A stretch of DNA of 64,000 nt, from the NCBI RefSeq assembly GCF_022829405.1, contig NZ_JAKSXW010000149.1:186001-250000 (forward strand), in the 5' to 3' direction. The translations under genes were made by a program, and so were the position numbers. The DNA is from Methylobacterium sp. J-076 (GTDB lineage: Bacteria; Pseudomonadota; Alphaproteobacteria; Rhizobiales; Beijerinckiaceae). Position 1 is the first letter of the stretch, and each line of letters begins with the position of its first letter. Shown here piece by piece: positions 7,938 to 16,723 of this stretch. The notes beneath the pieces were generated by a model. That model was given only the letters and a program-made list of their open reading frames with translations. It was not told the origin of the DNA and did not search any database.

Positions 7938-9119
7938 TTACTGCGTCTCGACCGCCGCATCCGTGTCGGCATAGGCCATGATGCCGGACAAGGCGCGGAC
8001 GTTCTGGTAGCGGCTGCCCCGGGCCTGCATCATCGCTTCGAACTTCTCGTGGACCTGGGCCACGGACAGGCTCAGCGGCTTGCGGTGGCGGCCACGCCCG
8101 ACGAAGCGGTTGGCGGCGAAGAAGATGGAGCGGTTGGCCCGGGCCGGGCCGGGCAGCAGGACCGCGGCCGCGGCGGCGGGCTTGTTCACGACCTGATCGA
8201 GGAAGTCGCCCGCATCGTCCGGGCCGAGGAAGTGGGCGAGGTAGACCTCGCCGAGGGTGAGGTCACGGCCGATCCGCTGGCTGATCCGGGCGGCATCGCG
8301 CTTCAGCATCTCGCCGGCCATCAGGGCGGAGAGGTAGGGGTCGCGGCGCAGCTCGAGGATGCGGGCGCGTTCGGCGGCGTCGGTGATCACCGGCTTGTCG
8401 TTGGCGTCGGCGGTGACGAGGCCGGCTTCCTTGGCGAGGCCGTACTTGGCACCGAAATCGCGCACCACGCCGAGCCACGTGCGCTCGATGAACTGGTAGA
8501 GGCCGGTCGCCGACGAGGTCTTGGCCTGGACGGCGGTGATGAAGCTCGATTCCTTGTCGGCCACGGCCATCAGCAGCACCGGGTCGGTCTGCACGGCCTG
8601 CGCGGCCTTCACGATGGTCTGGACCAAGTGGCGCCGGATCTTCATCGACCCGAATTCGAGGATGTCGTTCGGATCGCCCGTGGACGATTGCGACAGCAGG
8701 TAGTCGTAGGACACCCGATCGACGCCGCTCGAACCGAGGTCGGTGTCGAGATCGTGGAGCGGGGCGAAGCTCGACGAGGCGCGCAGGGTCGCGTTCTCCA
8801 GGTCTTCGCTGAGGGCCACGAGGTGGAGGTGAGGCCGCGGCATGCGGATTTCGGTGGCCGCCTCGGCCGGCGTCACCGCATGGGGCAGGCCCACCTTGCC
8901 GAGATCGATCCCCGAACCGAGCAGCGCGGCGCTGAGCGAGCCGGCGATCAGGGTCACGGTCAGGAGGGAGCGCACCAGGGCCGCCTTGCTGCCGTGGGAG
9001 ACGCCGACCAGCGGCTGCGCGGCGATGGCGCCGTGGGTGCCCTTTCCGAAATGCCGGACCTGGACCGCGCCAGACTTCGCCACCACCGTCTTCCCCGATC
9101 CGACCGAGCGGCCCTGCAT
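7938..9119 (-). CDS. Lytic transglycosylase (SLT domain) protein
   Basis: About 393 residues from ATG 9119, with AGGA some 11 bases upstream; a GTG at 9191 would add 24 residues. A hydrophobic segment (LLTVTLIAGSLSAALL, near residue 50) anchors or exports the protein. The SLT core follows: LLMAVADKESSF with the expected catalytic Glu, then SSATGLYQFIERTWL and GEVYLAHFLGPDDAGDFL. Such enzymes cleave the MurNAc-GlcNAc bond of peptidoglycan to 1,6-anhydro ends, the substrate type recycled by AnmK. Monocistronic, divergent from alaS. Confidence 0.85.
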   Translation of the reverse strand: MQGRSVGSGKTVVAKSGAVQVRHFGKGTHGAIAAQPLVGVSHGSKAALVRSLLTVTLIAGSLSAALLGSGIDLGKVGLPHAVTPAEAATEIRMPRPHLHLVALSEDLENATLRASSSFAPLHDLDTDLGSSGVDRVSYDYLLSQSSTGDPNDILEFGSMKIRRHLVQTIVKAAQAVQTDPVLLMAVADKESSFITAVQAKTSSATGLYQFIERTWLGVVRDFGAKYGLAKEAGLVTADANDKPVITDAAERARILELRRDPYLSALMAGEMLKRDAARISQRIGRDLTLGEVYLAHFLGPDDAGDFLDQVVNKPAAAAAVLLPGPARANRSIFFAANRFVGRGRHRKPLSLSVAQVHEKFEAMMQARGSRYQNVRALSGIMAYADTDAAVETQ

Positions 9120-9349
9120 CGTGATTCCGTGTCCTGCGGCGCCGGAGGGCGCTGATGGCTTAATCTGGCTTGACAGATGTGGCGACAACACGGCCGTGCT
9201 TGTGGCGAGCCTGGGGCAATCCCGGGCTATTTCGCGGCTTGACCGTTCAGGCCGTCGAGCCGGTGTCCCCGCCGGGCGGCGGCAATCCGGGCCGGCGTAT
9301 CCCGGCGCCCGTGACTCCCGCGGGTTCCATCCTTAAGAGGACGCTCAAG

Positions 9350-9373
9350 GGGGGTGCGCAGGAGCGTGCCCCC
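9350..9373 (+). promoter_or_regulatory. Hairpin in the alaS leader
   Basis: A ten-pair stem (9350-9359 with 9364-9373, two G-T pairs) closed by an AGGA loop, 36 bases before the alaS start. There is no T-run and the upstream gene points away, so it is not that gene's terminator. It could be a leader structure for alaS or a DNA dyad. Function unknown. Confidence 0.4.
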
Positions 9374-9408
9374 GGCATGTGACGTGAAAAGCCTGAAGAG
9401 TCTGCCAG

Positions 9409-12072
9409 ATGAGCGGCGTCAACGAGATCCGGTCGACCTTCCTCGACTTCTTTGCCCGGTCCGGTCACACGGTCCTGCCGTCGTCGGGGCTGGTGCCGAA
9501 CAACGATCCGACGCTGATGTTCACGAACGCCGGCATGGTGCAGTTCAAGAACGTCTTCACCGGTGTCGAGAAGCGGGGCTACGACAGGGCGACCACCGCG
9601 CAGAAATGCGTGCGGGCGGGCGGCAAGCACAACGACCTCGACAATGTCGGGTACACGGCGCGCCACCACACCTTCTTCGAGATGCTCGGCAATTTCTCGT
9701 TCGGCGACTACTTCAAGGAACGCGCCATCGAGCTGGCCTGGACGCTCATCACCAAGGAGTTCGGCCTGTCGCCGGAGAAGCTCCTCGTCACGGTCTATGC
9801 CGACGACGACGATGCAGCGCTGCTGTGGAAGAAGATCGCCGGCTTCCCGGACCATAAGATCATCCGCATCGGAACCTCCGACAACTTCTGGCAGATGGGC
9901 GACACCGGCCCCTGCGGCCCGTGTTCGGAGATCTTCATCGACCAGGGCCCGGAGCTGCGCGGCGGCCCGCCCGGCAGCCCGGACGAGGACGGCGACCGCT
10001 TCCTCGAGTTCTGGAACCTCGTGTTCATGCAATACGAGCAGCTGGAGCCGGGGTCGCGCAACCCGTTGCCCCGGCCCTCCATCGATACCGGCATGGGCCT
10101 GGAGCGGATGGCCGCGATCCTCCAGGGCGTGAAGTCGAATTACGAGACGGACCTGTTCCGCGCGCTGATCGAGGCGGTGGCGCACGCCGTCTCCCGGGCG
10201 CCGGAGCCGTCCACCATGGCCTCGTACCGGGTGATCGCCGACCATCTGCGGGCCTCCGCCTTCCTCGTGGCGGACGGCGTGCTGCCGGGCAACGAGGGGC
10301 GCGGCTACGTGCTTCGCCGGATCATGCGCCGGGCCATGCGCCATGCGGAGATCCTGGGCGCCCGGGAGCCCACCATGTACCGCCTCGTCCCCGCCCTCGT
10401 GCGCGAGATGGGGCAGGCCTACCCCGAGCTGATGCGCGCCGAGGCGCTGATCGGCGAGACCCTGAAGCTCGAGGAGACCCGCTTCCGCCGGACCCTGGAG
10501 CGGGGCCTGTCGATCCTCGACTCGGAGACCCGCGACCTCCAGGCCGGCCAGAACCTCTCCGGCGAGACCGCCTTCACCCTCTACGACACCTACGGCTTCC
10601 CCCTCGACCTCACCCAGGACGCCCTGAAGGCCCGCGGCATCGGCGTGGACACGGACGCGTTCCAGGCGGCGATGCAGCGGCAGAAGCAGGCGGCGCGGGA
10701 GGCGTGGAAGGGCTCCGGCGACGCGGCCACCGAAGCCGTGTGGTTCGGCCTGCGCGACCGGGCCGGCGCCACCGACTTCCTCGGCTACGAGACCGAGACG
10801 GCGGAGGGCGTGGTGACGGCCCTGCTGTTCGAGGGGGCCGAGACCGAGCAGCTGACGGCGGGGCAGTCCGGCTTCGCCGTCCTCAACCAAACGCCGTTCT
10901 ACGCCGAGTCCGGTGGACAGGTCGGCGACACCGGCACGATCGTCGCCGCCGGCCTCAAGGCGCGGGTCACCGATACGCAGAAGAAGCTCGGCGACCTGTT
11001 CGTCCATTCGGTGACGGTCGAAGAGGGCGCCCTGCGGCTGGAACAGCCCGTCGAGCTGAAGGTGGACCATGCCCGCCGCCGGGCCATCCGGGCCAACCAC
11101 TCGGCCACGCACCTCCTGCACGAGGCCCTGCGGCAGGTGCTGGGCGACCACGTCGCGCAGAAGGGCTCCCTCGTGAGTTCTGAGCGCCTGCGCTTCGATA
11201 TCAGCCATCCCAAGCCCATCGAGGCCGAGGAGATGGCCCGCGTCGAGGACATCGCCAACGCGGTGCTCCTGCAGAACCAGCCGGTGGTGACCAAGCTGAT
11301 GGCCGTCGATGACGCGATCGCCTCCGGCGCCCGCGCGCTGTTCGGCGAGAAGTACGGGGAGGAGGTCCGCGTTGTCTCCATGGGCCTGCCGAGCGGCGAC
11401 GGGGGGACGAAGGCGTTCTCGGTGGAGCTCTGCGGCGGCACCCATGCCGGGCGCACGGGCGATATCGGGGCGATCACCGTCGTGTCCGAGACCGCGGTCG
11501 GGGCGGGCGTCCGCCGGATCGAGGCCCTGACGGCCGATGCGGCCCGCCGCTTCCGCGCGGAGGAATCGCGCACCCTTGCCTCCCTGGCGGGGATCCTGAA
11601 GGCCCCCGCCTCCGAGGCGCCGGACCGGCTCACCAGCCTCATGGAAGAGCGCCGCCGCCTGGAGCGCGAACTCGCCGAGGCCCGCAAGAAGCTCGCGATG
11701 GGCGGGGGCGGGGCGGCCGACGCCGACGCCCCCAAGGACGTCGCCGGGATCCGGCTGATGGCCCGGGTGGTTGAGGGCGTCGAGATGCGTGACCTCAAGA
11801 GTCTCGCCGACGAGGGCAAGACCCGCCTCGGCTCCGGCATCGTCGCCATCGTCGGCGTCGCGCCGGACGGCAAGGCCGGACTCGTGGTCGGCGTCACCGA
11901 GGATCTGGTCGGGCGTTACGACGCGGTCGGCCTCGTCAGGGCCGGGGCGGAAGCCCTGGGCGGCAAGGGCGGCGGCGGGCGCCGGGACATGGCCCAGGCG
12001 GGCGGTCCCAACGGCGTGGGCGCCCAGGCCGCCCTGGACGCAATCGAGGGGGCATTGCGCGGCGCGGCCTGA
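9409..12072 (+). CDS. alaS: Alanine-tRNA ligase
   Basis: Class II synthetase charging and proofreading tRNA-Ala, 887 residues (normal length). Seen: the N-terminal catalytic core (FTNAGMVQFKNVFTG, RHHTFFEMLGNFSFGDYF, TGPCGPCSEIF), the editing-domain zinc motifs SATHLLHEALR and ELCGGTHAGRTGDIG, a coiled segment and the glycine-rich C-terminal DHHA1-like domain ending in a GGKGGGGRRDMAQAGG run. GAAGAG precedes the ATG. A strong intrinsic terminator follows directly, so it is probably transcribed alone. Confidence 0.97.
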   Translation: MSGVNEIRSTFLDFFARSGHTVLPSSGLVPNNDPTLMFTNAGMVQFKNVFTGVEKRGYDRATTAQKCVRAGGKHNDLDNVGYTARHHTFFEMLGNFSFGDYFKERAIELAWTLITKEFGLSPEKLLVTVYADDDDAALLWKKIAGFPDHKIIRIGTSDNFWQMGDTGPCGPCSEIFIDQGPELRGGPPGSPDEDGDRFLEFWNLVFMQYEQLEPGSRNPLPRPSIDTGMGLERMAAILQGVKSNYETDLFRALIEAVAHAVSRAPEPSTMASYRVIADHLRASAFLVADGVLPGNEGRGYVLRRIMRRAMRHAEILGAREPTMYRLVPALVREMGQAYPELMRAEALIGETLKLEETRFRRTLERGLSILDSETRDLQAGQNLSGETAFTLYDTYGFPLDLTQDALKARGIGVDTDAFQAAMQRQKQAAREAWKGSGDAATEAVWFGLRDRAGATDFLGYETETAEGVVTALLFEGAETEQLTAGQSGFAVLNQTPFYAESGGQVGDTGTIVAAGLKARVTDTQKKLGDLFVHSVTVEEGALRLEQPVELKVDHARRRAIRANHSATHLLHEALRQVLGDHVAQKGSLVSSERLRFDISHPKPIEAEEMARVEDIANAVLLQNQPVVTKLMAVDDAIASGARALFGEKYGEEVRVVSMGLPSGDGGTKAFSVELCGGTHAGRTGDIGAITVVSETAVGAGVRRIEALTADAARRFRAEESRTLASLAGILKAPASEAPDRLTSLMEERRRLERELAEARKKLAMGGGGAADADAPKDVAGIRLMARVVEGVEMRDLKSLADEGKTRLGSGIVAIVGVAPDGKAGLVVGVTEDLVGRYDAVGLVRAGAEALGGKGGGGRRDMAQAGGPNGVGAQAALDAIEGALRGAA

Positions 12073-12092
12073 TCTCCGCAACCGCTGGAACG

Positions 12093-12125
12093 AAAAAGGC
12101 CGCACCCGGAGGTGCGGCCTTTTTT
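12093..12125. terminator. Bidirectional intrinsic terminator after alaS
   Basis: AAAAAGGCCGCACC, loop CGGA, GGTGCGGCCTTTTT: a perfect stem with A and T runs on both sides, ending alaS on the plus strand and the small secreted-protein gene on the minus strand. Confidence 0.92.
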
Positions 12126-12138
12126 GTGTTCGCGTCCC

Positions 12139-12420
12139 TTACTTGCCGCCGCCGCCACCCTGGGGCGCCACCCGCGAGGGCTGCCCGGCATTCCCGGCCG
12201 CCGCGGAGTCGTTGGAGATCGAGTCCGCCGGCCGGCCGGTCGGGGAGTAGGTGATGGCCTGGTCCCCGCCCGTGGCGCCGTCGAGGGGCGTCACCACGCC
12301 GGGGCTGCCTGGGGGGACGACCACGGTGGTGCTGTTCGGGGTCTCGATGACCTGGGCCAGGGCCGGTGTCGCGAGACACGCGACGAGGGCTGCGGAGAGC
12401 GTGAGCTTGGTGAAAGTCAT
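12139..12420 (-). CDS. Small secreted protein, function unknown
   Basis: Ninety-three residues. A clear signal peptide (residues 1-22, KLTLSAALVACLATPALA) with AxA-type cleavage is followed by a low-complexity Pro/Gly/Thr-rich mature part ending in a GGGGGK tail. Start at ATG 12420, since the frame further upstream is not protein-like. No known domain recognised. It ends at the shared terminator after alaS. Confidence 0.65.
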   Translation of the reverse strand: MTFTKLTLSAALVACLATPALAQVIETPNSTTVVVPPGSPGVVTPLDGATGGDQAITYSPTGRPADSISNDSAAAGNAGQPSRVAPQGGGGGK

Positions 12421-12530
12421 GACATGTTCCGTCCTGTTCGGAACGGGGAACATAAGTTGTTCGCAATCGATCCGGCGATAACTCGCTCGTGATCGGCTGG
12501 TGTGCGGCAGCACACCGAACGGGGGGATCG

Positions 12531-12944
12531 TTATCTGGTCCGTGTCCAGGACTGGCTCTTGCACACGAAGCCGAGGACGCAGCCCGATACTTCGAGGGTA
12601 TCCGGCTTGGTCAGGCGCAGGGAGCCCGAATAGGTCTTCCCGTCGTTCGGGTTATACAGGGAGCCGGAAAAGCCGCCGCCGTCGGGCTTGCGGGCGTCGA
12701 GGATCTGCACACCGATGACGCTGCGTCCGCGCAGGGCCGGGTCCGGGTTGTTGGCGTCCAGCGCCTTTCCGGGAGCGCTGACGATGGTGCCGCAATAGCC
12801 GCCGCCGCAGGGCACGATCTTCACGGTGGAGCGGCCTGTCTCGGTCAACCACAGGCCGCTGGGCTCGCCGGGGGCCGCATAGGCCGGAACACCGAAGGTC
12901 ACGAGCAGCGCGAGACCTGCGAGGCGGAACGGAACGGTCGTCAA
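12531..12944 (-). CDS. DUF2147 domain-containing secreted protein
   Basis: One hundred thirty-seven residues: signal peptide (1-23, ending AYAAP) then the DUF2147 fold. Seen: the GLWLTETGRSTVKIVPCGG opening, CGTIV, the DARKPDGGGFSGSLYNPNDG core, YSGSLRL and the final VSGCVLGFVCKSQSWTR with paired cysteines, which together are diagnostic of the family. It acts in the periplasm; biochemical function is not established. Lies between two other exported small proteins on the same strand, each apparently separate. Confidence 0.88.
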   Translation of the reverse strand: MTTVPFRLAGLALLVTFGVPAYAAPGEPSGLWLTETGRSTVKIVPCGGGYCGTIVSAPGKALDANNPDPALRGRSVIGVQILDARKPDGGGFSGSLYNPNDGKTYSGSLRLTKPDTLEVSGCVLGFVCKSQSWTRTR

Positions 12945-12997
12945 GGGAAGTCTCCGGAAGGGGCGCGCGAGGCCCCGCGAATCGCGCCGGGTGTTCT

Positions 12998-13597
12998 CTA
13001 CCGCCCCGTGGGCGGAAGCGTGGCCCCGAGATAGGTCTCGATCACCTCGCAGAACGGCGCCCCCGCGCCGGTGACGAGGAGGGCATCGACGCGCACGAGG
13101 GGGGCATCCGGCCCCGGCTCGGCGGCGAGCGGGTAGGTGTGGACGGAGACGACCCGGCGCACCGGCGCCAGGGGGCGCACCAACCGGCCGAACGGCACGT
13201 CCGAGCCGTCGAGGGCCGCGTTCATCTCCGGCGTCAGGCGGGAGGGCACGTACCAGTTATCCGCATCGGACAGGACCCGATCACCGCAGGCGAGGCGCAC
13301 GTGCCGGTAGCGGACGGGCTCGTCCGGCCCGACGCCGAGCCGTTCCCGCTGCTCCGCCGTGGCGGGCTTCTCGATTCCCTGCTGACGCAGGGCCACGAGG
13401 CGCGCCTGCCCGGCGAGGCCCTTTTCGGCGCACCAGGATTCGAGGACGGCGGTGGCGCTGTCGGACCGGAGGATGCGGCCGCGCAGGTCGGCGACCAGGG
13501 TCTCGGCCGCCGAGGCCGGACGCACGGTGGCGACGCCTTCGGCGAGGGCCGTATCCGGCAGGGTGGTTACGGCGAACAGGATGCCGACCGCACTCAC
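12998..13597 (-). CDS. Secreted UbiC/chorismate-lyase-like protein
   Basis: About 199 residues. A GTG at 13597 opens a signal-peptide-like stretch (VGILFAVTTLPDTALA); no ribosome site marks it and longer readings would run into tRNA-Ala, so the start is uncertain. The core RYRHVRLACGDRVLSDADNW, YVPSRLTPEMNAAL and SDVPFGRLVRPL resembles the chorismate pyruvate-lyase fold (UbiC: a VPVSTL-like motif then TPLGRYLF). UbiC is cytoplasmic and makes 4-hydroxybenzoate, so an exported version implies a different ligand. Similarity is by eye and moderate. Confidence 0.55.
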   Translation of the reverse strand: MSAVGILFAVTTLPDTALAEGVATVRPASAAETLVADLRGRILRSDSATAVLESWCAEKGLAGQARLVALRQQGIEKPATAEQRERLGVGPDEPVRYRHVRLACGDRVLSDADNWYVPSRLTPEMNAALDGSDVPFGRLVRPLAPVRRVVSVHTYPLAAEPGPDAPLVRVDALLVTGAGAPFCEVIETYLGATLPPTGR

Positions 13598-13671
13598 GAT
13601 GGTTTTGAGCAGAGGTGAATGGGATCCAGGGCGCGACCGGTCAGTAGCAGCACAGGGATCCGGAGGAAAAA

Positions 13672-13747
13672 TGGTGGAGCCTAACGGGATCGAACCGATG
13701 ACCTCTTCCATGCCATGGAAGCGCTCTCCCAGCTGAGCTAAGGCCCC
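13672..13747 (-). tRNA. tRNA-Ala (anticodon GGC)
   Basis: Read on the minus strand: acceptor GGGGCCT with AGGCTCC, D-arm GCTC/GAGC, anticodon arm CTTCC-ATGGCAT-GGAAG giving anticodon GGC, T-loop TTCGATC, and encoded CCA (13674-13672). The T-stem (ATCGG with CCGTT) has a U-U mismatch at its second pair. Confidence 0.95.
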
Positions 13748-13873
13748 ACTATTGTCCACCGCGGTTGGGTTCCGCGGGGTTCGCCGGTCCGGTTGGCGGC
13801 CGGCGAGGGCGGTTCTATAGGCGCCCTGCCGGCCGGACTCAACCCCTTTTTTTCGAGATTTCGCCAGAAAGGC

Positions 13874-14260
13874 TCAGCTCTCTTCGTCGTTCTCGATATC
13901 GCCGTCGATCAGGTCGGACACGTCGTCGTCCCCGGCATCTTCCTCTTCGAGGAAGGTATCGTCGTCGCTGGCCGTGTCGCTGTCGTCGGCGGTCTCGTCC
14001 TCCGGCGTCGGATCCGCTTCGTCCTCGGCGGCCTCGACCTCATCGAGGGAGACCAGCTCCGGGCCCTTCTCGTCCGTCTCGTCTTCGTCGTCGGCGACGA
14101 CGGGACTGCGCGAGATCACCGGCGCCGCCACGCGGCTGGTGGCGGCCGCCTGATAGATCGCTCCGCATTTCGGGCAGACTGCGGGGTCGCGGGCGAGGTC
14201 GTAAAACTTCGCGCCGCAGCTCATGCACTGGCGTTTCAGGCCGAGTTCCGGTCGGGCCAC
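13874..14260 (-). CDS. TIGR02300-family protein (FYDLN-acid protein)
   Basis: About 128 residues. A GTG at 14260, eight bases after GAGG, gives VARPELGLKRQC, the usual start of the family; another GTG lies three codons upstream. Seen: a four-cysteine zinc-ribbon-like N-terminus (CMSCGAKFYDLARDPAVCPKC) and a very acidic Asp/Glu tail. Known only as a conserved alphaproteobacterial family of unknown function, commonly found beside aroA, as here (divergent). Confidence 0.9.
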   Translation of the reverse strand: MARPELGLKRQCMSCGAKFYDLARDPAVCPKCGAIYQAAATSRVAAPVISRSPVVADDEDETDEKGPELVSLDEVEAAEDEADPTPEDETADDSDTASDDDTFLEEEDAGDDDVSDLIDGDIENDEES

Positions 14261-14528
14261 GGGGGACACCTCGTCGTCGATACACTTTGTGGGGAGGCGC
14301 CCGGTTAGTCGCGGCTGCAGCCCCTGTCAATCGAGCGGCGGCGGCCGCGAATCCGTGCCGGTTTCGATGGACCGCCCCGGTGCCACCGCCCGCATCGGCC
14401 GGGGGCCTGTGGATGACGAAGGCCGGCGCCCGTGGTAACCGCGCCGCGAACCGGCATCCGGCAAGCCCGCGCGGCACAACGCGCCGAGGCCCATCCGCCC
14501 AGCCGTCGAAGACCCGAACGGACCGCCC

Positions 14529-15878
14529 GTGTCGCATACCCTCGCCCCCCAGCCCCTCAGCGCCTCCCCCGGCGCGCCCTTGCGCGGGCGGCTGCGTCCG
14601 CCCGGCGACAAGTCGATCTCCCACCGGGCGATGATCCTCGGTCTGCTCAGCCAGGGCCGCACCCGCGTCGAGGGCCTGCTGGAGGGCGACGACGTGCTGC
14701 GCACCGCCGCGGCGGCGAAGGCGCTGGGCGCCACCGTCGAGCGGATCGGGGAGGGGCGCTGGGTCGTGGACGGCGTCGGCATCGGCGGCCTGACCGATCC
14801 GGCGGAGGTGCTCGATTTCGGCAATGCGGGCACCGGCTCGCGCCTGATGATGGGCGTGGTCGGCGGCCAGCCGGTGACGGCGACCTTCGACGGCGACGCC
14901 TCCCTGCGCTCCCGGCCGATGCGCCGCATCCTCGACCCGCTGACCTTGATGGGCACGCAGGTCGTGGCCGAGGCCGAGGGCGGGCGGGTGCCCCTGACGC
15001 TCCGCGGGCCGCGGGAGGCGATCCCGATCACCTATGAAACGCCGGCCGCGTCGGCGCAGATCAAGTCCGCCGTGCTGCTGGCGGCGCTCAACGCCCCCGG
15101 CGTCACCACGGTGATCGAGAGCGCCGCCACCCGCGACCACACGGAGCGGATGCTGCGCCTGTTCGGGGCGCAGGTGAGCGTGGAGCCGCATGGGCCCGAG
15201 GGCCACGGTCGCCGGATCGCCCTGACCGGTCAGCCCACCCTCCGCGGCGCGGACGTGGTGGTGCCCGCCGACCCCTCCTCGGCCGCCTTCCCCCTGGTGG
15301 CGGCCCTGATCACCCCTGGATCCGACCTCGTTATCGAGGGGGTGATGATGAACCCCCTTCGCACCGGCCTCATCACGACGCTCCTGGAGATGGGCGCCCA
15401 GATCGAGCGCCTTGCGGAGCGGGAGGAGGGCGGCGAGACCGTCGCCGACCTGCGCGTGCGGGCGAGCCGCCTCACCGGCGTCGATGTCCCGGCCGAGCGG
15501 GCGCCCGCGATGATCGACGAGTACCCCGTCCTCGCCGTGGCGGCCTCCTTCGCCGAGGGCACGACGCGGATGAACGGGCTGCACGAGCTGCGGGTGAAGG
15601 AATCCGACCGCCTCGCCGCGGTGGCGGCGGGCCTCGCGGCCAACGGCGTCGCGTACCGGATCGAGGGCGACGACCTGATCGTCGAGGGGGGCGGGGCCGC
15701 GCCGAAGGGGGGCGGCACGGTCGCGACCCATCTCGACCACCGCATCGCCATGTCCTTCCTCGTGATGGGGCTGGCGACGCAGCACCCGGTCACGGTGGAT
15801 GACGGAGCGATGATCGCCACGAGCTTCCCGAGCTTCCTGCCGACCATGTCCGCCCTCGGCGGCCGGATCGGAGCCTGA
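14529..15878 (+). CDS. aroA: 3-phosphoshikimate 1-carboxyvinyltransferase (EPSP synthase, class II-like)
   Basis: Sixth step of the shikimate pathway: shikimate-3-phosphate plus PEP to EPSP. 449 residues, GTG start. The sequence follows the class II type represented by Agrobacterium CP4: LRPPGDKSISHRAMILG, LLEGDDVLRTA, VLDFGNAGTGSRL, SAQIKSAVLLAALN, DPSSAAFPLVAALI, PAMIDEYPVLAVAA and HLDHRIAMSFLVMGL. At the position where CP4 has the alanine linked to glyphosate insensitivity this protein has glycine (NAGTG). One base separates it from cmk, so the two are co-transcribed. Confidence 0.95.
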   Translation: MSHTLAPQPLSASPGAPLRGRLRPPGDKSISHRAMILGLLSQGRTRVEGLLEGDDVLRTAAAAKALGATVERIGEGRWVVDGVGIGGLTDPAEVLDFGNAGTGSRLMMGVVGGQPVTATFDGDASLRSRPMRRILDPLTLMGTQVVAEAEGGRVPLTLRGPREAIPITYETPAASAQIKSAVLLAALNAPGVTTVIESAATRDHTERMLRLFGAQVSVEPHGPEGHGRRIALTGQPTLRGADVVVPADPSSAAFPLVAALITPGSDLVIEGVMMNPLRTGLITTLLEMGAQIERLAEREEGGETVADLRVRASRLTGVDVPAERAPAMIDEYPVLAVAASFAEGTTRMNGLHELRVKESDRLAAVAAGLAANGVAYRIEGDDLIVEGGGAAPKGGGTVATHLDHRIAMSFLVMGLATQHPVTVDDGAMIATSFPSFLPTMSALGGRIGA

Positions 15879-15879
15879 C

Positions 15880-16518
15880 ATGCCCCTCGTCATCGCCATC
15901 GACGGCCCCGCCGCCTCCGGCAAGGGAACCCTCGCCAAGCGCCTCGCCGCCCATTACGGCCTGCCGCACCTCGACACCGGCCTGCTCTACCGGGCGGTGG
16001 CGTTCGCCCTGCTCAACGCCGGTACGTCCCTGGACGACACCGCCGCCGCCGCCCGCGCCGCCGAAACCCTCGATGCCGGGGGCCTCACCGATTCGCGCCT
16101 GCGCGACCGGGCCATGGGCGAGGCGGCCTCGCGCATCTCCTCGGTGCCACAGGTGCGGGCGGCGCTTCTCGCCTGGCAGCGCCGGTTCGCGGAGGATCCG
16201 GCCGGGGCCGTCCTGGACGGCCGGGACATCGGCACGGTGGTCTGCCCGGCGGCGAGCGTGAAGCTGTTCATCACCGCCTCCCCCGAGGAAAGGGCCCGGC
16301 GGCGCCACCGGGAGCTCGCCGGCCGGGGCGAGGCCGCGAGCCTCGAAGGCATCCTCGCCGACATCGAGGCGCGCGACGCCCGGGATTCCTCCCGCAGCGC
16401 CGCCCCGCTGCGTATGGCCGAGGATGCGGTGCGCCTCGACACCACCGAACTCGACGCGGCCGCGGCCTTCGCCGAGGCCCGCGCGATCGTCGAGCGGGCC
16501 TGCACGACGATCGGTTGA
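15880..16518 (+). CDS. cmk: Cytidylate kinase
   Basis: Phosphorylates CMP and dCMP with ATP. 212 residues, normal length. Seen: P-loop GPAASGKGTLA near residues 8-18, LDTGLLYRAVA (nucleotide-monophosphate site) and DGRDIGTVVCPAA with the conserved Arg-Asp, then a lid region rich in Arg (ERARRRHRELAGRG) and RDSSRSAAPLR. It follows aroA by one base, the frequent aroA-cmk(-rpsA) arrangement; rpsA is not downstream here, where tRNA-Lys follows instead. Confidence 0.95.
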   Translation: MPLVIAIDGPAASGKGTLAKRLAAHYGLPHLDTGLLYRAVAFALLNAGTSLDDTAAAARAAETLDAGGLTDSRLRDRAMGEAASRISSVPQVRAALLAWQRRFAEDPAGAVLDGRDIGTVVCPAASVKLFITASPEERARRRHRELAGRGEAASLEGILADIEARDARDSSRSAAPLRMAEDAVRLDTTELDAAAAFAEARAIVERACTTIG

Positions 16519-16574
16519 CCCTCCCGATCCGCTCCCCTATTGCGGTGGCCGCCGACCCCGCAGAGCGGGGACGC

Positions 16575-16650
16575 GAGCGCGTAGCTCAGCTGGTAGAGCA
16601 ACGGACTTTTAATCTGTAGGTCTTGGGTTCGAACCCCAACGCGCTCACCA
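16575..16650 (+). tRNA. tRNA-Lys (anticodon TTT)
   Basis: Seventy-six bases with acceptor GAGCGCG paired to CGCGCTC, D-arm GCTC/GAGC, anticodon arm with loop CTTTTAA (anticodon TTT), T-loop TTCGAAC in a perfect GGG/CCC-containing stem, and encoded CCA at 16648-16650. Confidence 0.97.
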
Positions 16651-16723
16651 CACCTACGACCCTCTCCGATCTTTCGAGCGTTCGACGCCGCGCGGCCCTC
16701 ATCCTGGCCGTGCCATGGCGCGG

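Noticed and set aside
9247..12105. Long minus-strand open frame opposite alaS
   Set aside because: Same antisense artefact; the plus strand encodes an unmistakable AlaRS.
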